Position numbers and translations under genes: made by a program. This document shows, in pieces, positions 29,750 to 36,227 of a stretch of 36,227 nucleotides of DNA; position 1 is the first letter of the stretch; each line of letters opens with the position of its first letter. Source of the DNA: Saccoglossus kowalevskii (Eukaryota; Hemichordata; Enteropneusta; Harrimaniidae); the NCBI RefSeq assembly GCF_000003605.2, contig NW_003123904.1, positions 82,496 through 118,722 on the forward strand, written 5' to 3'. A model generated the notes under the pieces. It searched no databases. It saw only the letters and a program-made list of their open reading frames with translations, and was not told where the DNA came from.

Positions 29750-30240
29750 TCCATCTATCACCGGTCCAGAAACGGCTATTGTTCTAGGTGTTAAAAGGCA
29801 GTAGTTGTCGCGCCGTGCACGTGCGACATTTGTGTTGATAAACATTGATTTTCCCACAATCCAATGCGCTCTTCTTATGGAAATCACAAGTATGAGTTTT
29901 GCCCTGGACGCCACTTGCACTGATCACCGCCAGCGACTCCTTCAATACCTTCCAATCACCGAAACAAAATGCTAATTAAAGCTTAGTAACCTCTCAGATT
30001 GTACATGGACGTACAATGATTTGTACTCGTTGGTGTGCGCAATAGACAAAATCGCCATCTTTGTTTATATGAGACCACAGTCCCTCCCTTGAGGGACTGT
30101 GATGAGACCCATATCTTGCGCACGCGTAGCGCGACAACCACCGCTCTTTAATCCTCATTTTCGCTGGCCAATCCGGGCTGCGTCTTTCATCGAAGAATAC
30201 AATCACTCAGAATCAGTGTTGGGTGGCATTTTGTGATGTG
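29750..30240. promoter_or_regulatory. CpG-rich, promoter-like stretch interrupted by mini-element B
   Basis: CpG-dense segments (29800-29835 and 30115-30190) carry ATCGCCATCTTTG (30050-30062, YY1-like on the minus strand), GCGCACGCGTAGCGCG and a CCAAT box (30168-30172). The palindromic mini-element at 30076-30101 is inserted between them. The minus-strand frames at 29576-29920 and 29994-30206 lack family motifs; I take them as openness caused by GC. Confidence 0.25.
30069..30108. mobile_element. 26-bp palindromic mini-element with 7-bp target duplication, copy B
   Basis: The element is 30076-30101: CACAGTCCCTC, a four-base centre CCTT, then GAGGGACTGTG. It is bracketed by ATGAGAC (30069-30075) and ATGAGAC (30102-30108). 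The arms are identical to the outer 11 bp of copy A, while the centre and the direct repeat differ, as expected for two independent insertions. This direct repeat is not low-complexity, which makes chance unlikely. There is no room for a promoter or gene, so any movement depends on proteins supplied elsewhere. Confidence 0.8.
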
Positions 30241-30597
30241 TACGGTCCTGTTATCCAAATAAACTAGGCAGTTTTGATATTACCGTAATTCTGCAACTGG
30301 TGAGTCAATTTCGTAGTGACCAATCACCTATTTACTAAGTAATTTTACTTTGCATTTTCTGAGGGCGTTTATTCAAAATAAAGAGACAATGTTGTGATAC
30401 CAAATCATTTGTAAGACTCGATCACATTTCAAGCATTCATTATGTGCTAGAATATTAGATACAGTTGCGAGCTCGTACAACTCATATATTGCGCTTGGAT
30501 GAACTTGTATGATGTTGGTAAAAAAAACACAGAAAATAGGAAAACAGTGGAACAGGGAAATAAGCTTTAGCACAGTTCTGACAATAGTGTCCAGTCA

Positions 30598-30611
30598 CCA
30601 ATAGAGGGCAG
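30598..30611 (+). promoter_or_regulatory. CTCF-like motif, forward
   Basis: CCAATAGAGGGCAG matches the CTCF core consensus CCASYAGRKGGCRS except at one position. The 13 bases AGAGGGCAGTATT (30603-30615) recur in reverse complement at 34503-34515. It may be an insulator site or part of a diverged repeat. Confidence 0.35.
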
Positions 30612-30615
30612 TATT

Positions 30616-30845
30616 CGCACATTTTCTATTACATATGTGGATATACGTAATTATTCATAAGGGATATTGAATCTAATCAGTATTATCTCAAGTATATAAT
30701 GGCAGCCGTATGTCAGATGTATCGATGATTTAACAACAAGTTGAACAAAACAAAGAGTTTATAACTGATCATTAGAATAGGAAATAAACTAGATGCGTAT
30801 AGAACACATGTTGATTAATTTGTAACACATTGTTTTCTCCGAAAC
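30616..30845. other. short AT-rich stretch
   Basis: Nothing supportable. Confidence 0.6.
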
Positions 30846-30849
30846 TTTG

Positions 30850-31112
30850 TAGTGCTAGTATATTCACGTCACAATGTTCACATGAAATGTCATCATATGC
30901 CACAATGTTCACACGATAGTGTTATATCAACAATGCTAGAGTTCACATCTCTAAGTTCGTATCACAATGTATATAAAATAGTAGTTAATTATATTACAAT
31001 GATTACTTATATTATGTTCGTATCACAATGTTCATAATATAATGTTCAAAATTACAATATTCACGACGCAATGTTTACAACTCAATGAACGTATCGCAAT
31101 GTTCACATCATA
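30850..31112. repeat. degenerate short tandem repeat around AATGTTCAC
   Basis: The words (CA)CAATGTTCACA, AATGTTCATA, AATATTCACG, AATGTTTACA and GCAATGTTCACA recur at irregular intervals of about 15-60 bp, most densely from 31020 to 31110. No sharp period can be fixed by eye, so it looks like an old array. The frame inside it is not coding. Confidence 0.6.
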
Positions 31113-31555
31113 ATATCCGTTAATAGCGGTTCTGTATTTAGCACTATGATGTTGCTGTTTTTCTGGTTTTCGAGAATATTAGCTTCTATGACGTATTTTG
31201 ATTTTGTAAGAATGCTTTATTTCTGAAATGATGAAAACAATATTTAGAAGAAAACAAAATACTCATTTATACTTTACGACGTATGGTGTAATTTTTGACA
31301 GTGAATATGATACTAGCGTCTGTATTTATGTTACTCATTTACCGGCATCTGTTTGTATTAGAGACTCAAAAACACAGTCTACACACAAAAAGTGTTTTTA
31401 AAAATTTCAGATCAAAGGCTTTTTACAAATTTATAGGTTTGAGAGGTTTTGGTCACTATTAACAGCCGTCAATATGTTTCTCGCAAAAAGACTACATCAA
31501 GTTTCCTGCTGAAATGGGATCATTGTTTCAAGCCATAAGTTTTGTTGGTGATTAA
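31113..31555. other. AT-rich non-coding stretch
   Basis: No gene, array or element seen. Confidence 0.6.
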
Positions 31556-31909
31556 TTTGTCTTCAAAATTAACGAAGTTCTTACTACATTTCCATTTATC
31601 TTTAGTATATATTTTCGTTTTTCTTTTGTATGTGTCAAATTACTGATAACAATTTATTGCACGTTATTTCTGTCATCATGGCATTGTTACAAACTATATC
31701 CAATATCCAATTTACAAAGTGTATCAGAATTAGAACTAATCGGATTTTTTAAAGGTGTGAGAAATTACCGACTTACAAGAGTATCAAGTGTCGGCAGATT
31801 AGGCATGCTCGAAATGGCGGAAATTCATTTCCTCACCGACGCCTGGATGACAAAGCCTCTGCTACTCGATCTACGGCGGCACGTATACAGCCAACGAGTA
31901 TATGTATGA
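31556..31909 (+). CDS. open frame of 117 codons, GC-rich 3' part; possible exon
   Basis: The frame is open from a TAA at 31553-31555 to TGA at 31907-31909. Its left two thirds are AT-rich and probably intronic. A T-run followed by TTTAAAG|GTG (AG at about 31753-31754) may be an acceptor. After it the sequence turns GC-rich and, with an ATG at 31805, reads MLEMAEIHFLTDAWMTKPLL then LDLRRHVYSQRVYV. GAAATGGCGG (31812-31821) is YY1-like, so a 5' regulatory islet is an alternative explanation. No donor of quality follows. Unrecognised. Confidence 0.2.
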   Translation, partial: FVFKINEVLTTFPFIFSIYFRFSFVCVKLLITIYCTLFLSSWHCYKLYPISNLQSVSELELIGFFKGVRNYRLTRVSSVGRLGMLEMAEIHFLTDAWMTKPLLLDLRRHVYSQRVYV

Positions 31910-32149
31910 GTATTACACCTTTAAAAGTGGGTAATATTCAAAGGAATTCAAATAGGGGTGACAGGCGCCTTAGAGGTGTATGCTTGCACACATTCTCCTT
32001 CCCAGAGTTCCTTGCGGTTAGATCACCGAAAGCATCTCTGCCAGCACACACCGCCATTTTGTGCTTAAACGTCACAAGACGTTTATTACGTCTATCCTTG
32101 CCGATTTGTGTTTGTTATTAGGGGCCTTCGTGTCGATTTCTTTTTACTG
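31910..32149. other. GC-richer stretch, possible regulatory islet
   Basis: It holds CACCGCCATTTTGTGC (about 32047-32062), a YY1-like site on the minus strand. The plus frame at 31906-32121 is open but has no motif. No conclusion possible beyond composition. Confidence 0.4.
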
Positions 32150-32288
32150 TTAAAGCGGGAGGGTCGTCACTTGCGCACGCGCGTCCCAGGCGACGATAAG
32201 AACACGCTCTTTGGTAGACGCGTGTTTGTAAACAATGATACGCTATGGCCATCTGACGCATGCGCAGGTGACGACTCCCCCGCTTTAA
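32150..32288 (+). mobile_element. TTAA-flanked MITE, copy 3 (shorter)
   Basis: A 139-base copy bounded by TTAA (32150-32153 and 32285-32288). Left end AGCGGGAGGGTCGTCAC, right end GGTGACGACTCCCCCGCT, internal GTTTGTAAACAATGATACGC and GACGCATGCGCAGGTGACG. About 25 bp of the interior present in copies 1 and 2 are missing on its left side. Confidence 0.88.
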
Positions 32289-32401
32289 AGAAGTTTTAAA
32301 ATATGTTATCGATAGCTGATAATAGTTTTTCCGTAAATGCACAGAAAAGGGTGATATTTACAAAAGAAAATAATTTCATCGCGAAATAACGCTTATCGTA
32401 A

Positions 32402-32449
32402 GGTTCAGCAAGCTATGGACGTACTAACACGTCCATGGTCAAGCTGACC
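32402..32449. repeat. 48-bp imperfect hairpin
   Basis: Outer arms GGTTCAGC (32402-32409) and GCTGACC (32443-32449) pair with one bulge; inner arms ATGGACGT (32415-32422) and ACGTCCAT (32429-32436) pair perfectly around a six-base loop. There is no flanking direct repeat, so unlike the elements at 10270 and 30069 there is no sign of insertion. Confidence 0.5.
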
Positions 32450-33105
32450 GTCCTGTCGATTGTCAGACGAAGAAATATACTACGGAAAATTAAAAAAAAT
32501 GATCTTCTCATAATCTACAAAGAACGCGCGTACGCTTTCGTCTGGTTCTACAATCAAACACCAACATGGCAATGTTTTGGTGGACTACTTTGAAAGTAGT
32601 ATCACTGTATATATTCGTTGAAATAGAACTCTGCGTGGGAGATTGGCTTGCACTCAGTTCACGTGGTCCGAGGTCTGCATGAGCTAGTTGTCACGATGAA
32701 ATATGCGGCTAACACGTTATTTTGTTGCACTGTCATTTAAATGAGGTAGTGTCGTGATTTTATTTTTATTTATCGTAATATAATTTATAATTATGGGTAT
32801 CGCGATAATTACAATGTTCGATGTTTATGACCGAAGAAGTGTGAACTTGGAGTGTGGCCATCTGAAACCACACCTGTGAGTATATTGTCATTAGGGTGAC
32901 ATTGGTATGTCAGAGGTATCTATAATGAGTTTGGACAAGATATACTAGTAAGAACTAGTATAGGATGCGATCAATCAATCGCACGCTTGTCTGTCACTCA
33001 AAGAAACGATAGAATGACGTCACCAGTTAGAAAAAAATGTGTCGATACCATATACGGTCAGGCACATGCATAGTCACCAACAATTAATAACAGTGTTGAC
33101 TTTTA
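32450..33105. other. non-coding stretch
   Basis: ATGGGTATCGCGATAATTAC at 32793 begins an open run of 28 codons into CCT|GTGAGTAT, a good donor (near 32875), which would fit a first coding exon. The run is too short to call. A perfect TGACGTCA lies at 33015-33022 and a CACGTG at 32660-32665. Confidence 0.45.
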
Positions 33106-33118
33106 TCATCGTCCGCCT

Positions 33119-33165
33119 GCACGGTGTTGTTCCGTTCGGACATTCCTCCCTCTACAACACCGTGC
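33119..33165. repeat. 12-bp inverted repeat with 23-base spacer
   Basis: GCACGGTGTTGT (33119-33130) is exactly mirrored by ACAACACCGTGC (33154-33165). CCGC occurs next to both arms but offset by an insertion on the left. GCACGGTGTT recurs alone near 33990. No direct repeats flank it. It may be the remnant of a small element. Confidence 0.6.
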
Positions 33166-33169
33166 GGTA

Positions 33170-33345
33170 ATACCATTCATAATCGTGTATGTCACGTGGT
33201 TGCGCGATAGAAAGTTTACCGACCAATAGAAAGCTTTGTTACAAAGACTGCCAGAAAACGCTCGGAGCTCTGCATTTCTGATATTTTCGGCTTCATTACT
33301 GCCAATATGTGTTGCAGTGATATCACGAGCTTTGGGGTATAACAC
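33170..33345 (-). CDS. open frame with protein-like composition, unrecognised
   Basis: The minus strand is open from 33345 to beyond the inverted repeat at 33119-33165. The part from about 33335 to 33175 has balanced codon use (PKARDITATHIGSNEAENIR then NAELRAFSGSLCNKAFYWSV). There is no ATG at its start; as an exon it would need an acceptor, and only weak candidates (CCCCAAAG, GAGTAG) are present. It also contains ATTGG (CCAAT-type) and CACGTG sites, so a regulatory islet is possible. Confidence 0.2.
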
Positions 33346-33679
33346 CTACTCTTCTATAATAGTCAACAGTGGTGACAACACTATTACCACTATTATTAAG
33401 TAAAGCTTGAATAGCTTTGGTCTGAATATCAGTGAGTTGCATTTTCACCGCCTGGCAACCATCATGGTGAAACAAAGACCAATAAATTCTCAGAAAATGG
33501 TATTATGGGATGGTTGTTGTCACCCCCTACATATGCAGTGCACAGCAGCTCGTGCAGAGTCCATAGAAATACATGGTATTGTGGTGCGCGTCTTAAATAG
33601 CAACGTGGAGCGTTTAGTGACTTAGCTCCGCCTCGAAGATTTTGATAGCTTGGCCAAGCGCGTTGAAGAAAGAAGTTAT

Positions 33680-33930
33680 ATGATTGGCTGTTGTTAAACT
33701 GATTCTAAACTGTGAGGGCATTGTCATATACACATCGTCCTAATGAAATACTTCAAGGTGATATAGAGTGGAGTGCTTCGCCGGAACATTCACCTTGAAA
33801 ATTCAAGATGACTTTTATAAACATATGCTATTTTCAACTTATATACGAGTTGTGATTGGCGCAAAGTAAATAAAAACACGGACAATGAGAATCTGATTGG
33901 TTGGCTTATATTTAGAGGCGTTACCAATAC
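33680..33930. promoter_or_regulatory. cluster of CCAAT boxes with TATA-like site
   Basis: ATTGG occurs at 33683-33687, 33855-33859 and 33896-33900, and CCAAT at 33924-33928, with TATATTTA at 33907-33914 between the last two. An inverted repeat TTCAAGGTGA / TCACCTTGAA lies at 33752-33761 and 33790-33799. Multiple NF-Y-type boxes near a TATA-like site are typical of cell-cycle and histone-type promoters, but no such gene follows in readable form. Confidence 0.25.
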
Positions 33931-34355
33931 CAGAATTCCTAACGTTACTTGTATCGTAACTGAAGTAAAGATTCTCTCACTGGAGTACGAGCACGGTGTT
34001 TAGGTTGGCGGAGGGTTACCGTGTTTCAATTGTGCCAGACGTAACTAAGTCTATCTGGTACCGTGACGTGGTAGTTATTGCATGAAAGAACGAAAGATCC
34101 CGATTCCCCATGAAATAATAATGTTTCTGACGTCTATATAGAGAACACAATGATTACTTGTACCTACTATGTGTTGACATAGATATACATGTATAATAAT
34201 GACTCTAGTTTACACGTGATACAAAATAAAACGCCATTCCTATAAGTCAAACTGGCGAGATGTTGTAAGCATTGTCATTCAGTGCGACAATGTCTTATGC
34301 CGATTATAACAAATTATTCAAACACACTATTATTTTATTGGCGGTAGCACTACAG
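33931..34355. other. non-coding stretch, possible intron or 5' region
   Basis: No element seen. It ends in the polypyrimidine run and ACTACAG that precede the candidate exon at 34356. A CACGTG lies at 34214-34219. Confidence 0.5.
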
Positions 34356-34457
34356 ATGAAAACATATCGACGCTGTGAACGGCCTTCCTGTCACCCATTT
34401 ACAGACAGACTCGTTTCGTCGTTAGAGGGGGCGATTTATTGTGATGGTGTATTGCAG
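34356..34457 (+). CDS. candidate internal coding exon (34 codons), unrecognised
   Basis: This is the best-bounded exon candidate of the window. The acceptor is CTATTATTTTATTGG followed by GCACTACAG ending at 34355. The donor is the textbook TTGCAG|GTAAGAAAG, with its GT at 34458-34459. The 102 bases between are a whole number of codons and open: MKTYRRCERPSCHPFTDRLV then SSLEGAIYCDGVLQ, with three cysteines. The frame is also open upstream to an ATG at 34290, so an unspliced start is possible. Sequence between the sites is richer in GC than the flanks. No family is recognised, and no partner exon can be assigned within the remaining 1.8 kb. Confidence 0.32.
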
Positions 34458-34506
34458 GTAAGAAAGGTGACCGAGATGTAGGCACAAAGAAGTTTTAGTT
34501 GGAATA

Positions 34507-34520
34507 CTGCCCTCTGGTGA
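34507..34520 (-). promoter_or_regulatory. CTCF-like motif, reverse
   Basis: On the minus strand TCACCAGAGGGCAG matches the CTCF core consensus CCASYAGRKGGCRS except at the first base. It faces the forward-oriented site at 30598-30611, about 3.9 kb away. The shared flank (GTCACC, AGAGGGCAGTATT) also allows both to be copies of one repeat. Confidence 0.35.
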
Positions 34521-36227
34521 CGGGAATCGTAATATTTTGCCTGTAGACTATGATATAATCATAACCACAGAAAAATTCCCGCGTGTCTATGTGTGTGTAT
34601 GCATCTAGTTGTGCAGAACACATTTAAATGTAACAAAAATACCGCATTTATATTATACCAATGTTGGAGTTTCGAGTCTCGGGCACAGGCATTCAGAACG
34701 TCTGTCTGGAGTAACAGGATTTAAGTATCGGCCTTGCTATACGTTTCTGAGACTTACTAGCTCATTATCCAATGTGGCGTTACTCTTGTTATACACAATT
34801 TCAAATATTGGATTTTGAAAAGGCTTGTGGGATAGAAAATTGAACTGTAGAGGGCGTTTGGGGCATATCTTTTCTATAAAATCAGCTTTTTACCGCCTGT
34901 TTTCAAGCATCACATCAGTTTTGGTTGATTTAAATTGGTTTAAAGGGGGTTTACATCTTTTCTGTTTAACTAAAAAAATATAGTTATATTTTTTTGTGTC
35001 ACAGTTGAAAAAAAAATGAGTAAATAAGTTTGACACCTCTCTTCATCATCCATACAACTAGATTTGAGTTGAGTTTGCGACTTTAAAATGTAACTAAATA
35101 CTTGTGACATGTGTGCCAAGCTTGAAGGCACTGGTTATTTTTCCTATTGCGAAAATATAGAAACACATACTGCAGCCTTGATCAGGCTTTGTAAACTGAT
35201 TGTATCCATTTGGATGATGCTCACTTTTTTATTTTGTAGTTATATTGTCAAAAAATACATTAACACAGATGTGATTTTGACTTTTCATGTTTTGTGTCCA
35301 AAATGTATCCAGGTCTTGCATGTTGCATTAGGAACCTGTGTGCTAAATTTGAAGGCCCTAGATAATTTATTTTACATACATAAACAAGATTGAATGTCCT
35401 AGCTATTCAAAATATTTCTTGACTATTTTTCATTCAAGGAATGATTTCATTTAGAAATTGCAGTACTCATTTTTTTTTTCATTTTGCCACAGAGGGCATA
35501 ATTTTATAAAATTATAACACAAACATAAAAATGGTTGATTTGGTATGATTTTCTTGACACGTCCAGTAATTTGATTCATAGTTCAAACAAAGTGAAGAAA
35601 TTTGTTGCAAATCATTTTTGTGTAGGGGAGGCAAATATTTATTTTTCGACTTACAGTAACAATGCTATAGTTTAGATGGAATTCATTTGTTATTGGTATA
35701 AAATGAATATCAACGCAGAATGAACAAATAAATAAAATAAGCATTGTATATAAGTTTATTTACAAATCAAAAAGACATCACACCAAACTATACAAAACTG
35801 AGCAAAGTAGATTGTTACGCTAAAATATATACTGCATGTCAAATTCTAGAAAGTTCAATACATTGTCTGCATGGCAATGTGGTCTTGCAAGCAAAAATGA
35901 CTGATGCACAAACACTTCAAACCTGTTACTAGTATTCCAAAATAACATATAATAAAAATGGATACATATTAATGTTTAAAAATGATAGAAAGTTTCTTGC
36001 AACTTTTTTAAAAATAAAGTTTAATAATGGGTGACTCTGTTGAAAAGACTGGACATCTGGGCTTCTGCTATAACTTCCTGAGATGTCAATGGAGAGTTAT
36101 TTGTGGATTTGGCTATGACAAATTATATCACTTGTCAACCATGGCTACAATCAAACCATGAGAAATTCATATTATTTCCATGAAATAAAAGGTTATGCAC
36201 TTTTCATTATCACAGCACAAGGTGTGA
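34521..36227. other. AT-rich non-coding stretch
   Basis: No gene supportable. GTGTGCCAAGCTTGAAGGCA (35111-35130) and GTGTGCTAAATTTGAAGGCC (35338-35357), each continuing for about 12 similar bases, form a diverged direct repeat 227 bp apart. The frame covering it (35109-35393) is explained by this repeat and has no motif. The frames at 34609-34818 and 35744-35932 lack recognisable features. Confidence 0.6.

Noticed and set aside
29576-29920. 114-codon minus-strand frame
   Set aside because: It spans part of MITE copy 2 and a CpG-rich islet; openness is explained by GC and there is no recognisable domain.
35109-35393. 94-codon plus-strand frame with two hydrophobic stretches
   Set aside because: The similar segments at its two ends come from the direct repeat at 35111 and 35338; composition is that of AT-rich noise and no splice sites support it.
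1-36227. CRISPR arrays, operons, ribosome binding sites, rRNA
   Set aside because: The window is eukaryotic; none of the repeats has spacer structure and no bacterial gene organisation is present.

Overview
This window is eukaryotic, almost certainly metazoan, nuclear DNA. It is AT-rich (about 35-38 % GC by eye). Stop codons are dense in all six frames, there are no operons, and it holds AATAAA sites, splice-site consensus sequences, several short non-autonomous transposable elements (MITEs), minisatellites and one 695-base assembly gap. CpG-rich islets alternate with AT-rich stretches, which fits an invertebrate genome with mosaic methylation. I cannot name the species. I found no complete gene, tRNA, rRNA, CRISPR array or recognisable transposase. 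The open frames in the window are short and match no protein family I can name with confidence. The best reading is intergenic or long-intron DNA, possibly with a few isolated exons.

Layout. 1-6380 is mostly featureless, with CpG-rich islets near 2380-2650 and 3410-3790. 6395-6860 is a decayed 66-72 bp minisatellite. 6998-7050 and 14444-14508 are two copies of a dispersed repeat. 9730-9820 holds a TATA box, an E-box and a splice donor in order. 10270-10321 is a 38-bp perfect hairpin insertion flanked by a 7-bp direct repeat. 11743-11903 is the first of three copies of a TTAA-flanked MITE. 12320-12790 is a CpG-rich, promoter-like block with CRE, ETS, CCAAT and TATA motifs. 14648-14907 carries three perfect POU octamer motifs beside the gap at 14951-15645. 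20503-21309 is a G/T-rich satellite with a 288-bp higher-order period. 21881-22374 holds minus-strand exon-like sequence. 26310-26711 is a foldback element of about 400 bp. 28480-28830 is a 19-bp minisatellite region. 28890-29136 is a cluster of X-box, CRE, E-box and CCAAT motifs. 29492-29656 and 32150-32288 are the second and third MITE copies. 30069-30108 is a second, 26-bp copy of the tiny hairpin insertion. 30850-31112 is a degenerate AATGTTCAC repeat. 33119-33165 is an inverted repeat. 34356-34457 is the best-bounded internal exon candidate.

The most interesting signal is the pair of ultra-short, fully palindromic insertions at 10277-10314 and 30076-30101. They share identical 11-bp arms (CACAGTCCCTC / GAGGGACTGTG), differ in their centres, and are each flanked by a different, perfect 7-bp direct repeat. 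That is the expected footprint of a mobile element only 26-38 bp long. A second signal is an excess of the palindrome TGACGTCA: seven perfect copies where base composition predicts fewer than one.

Because no gene is established, I cannot say how genes here work together. The exon calls are hypotheses at confidence 0.15-0.3 and should be read as such.
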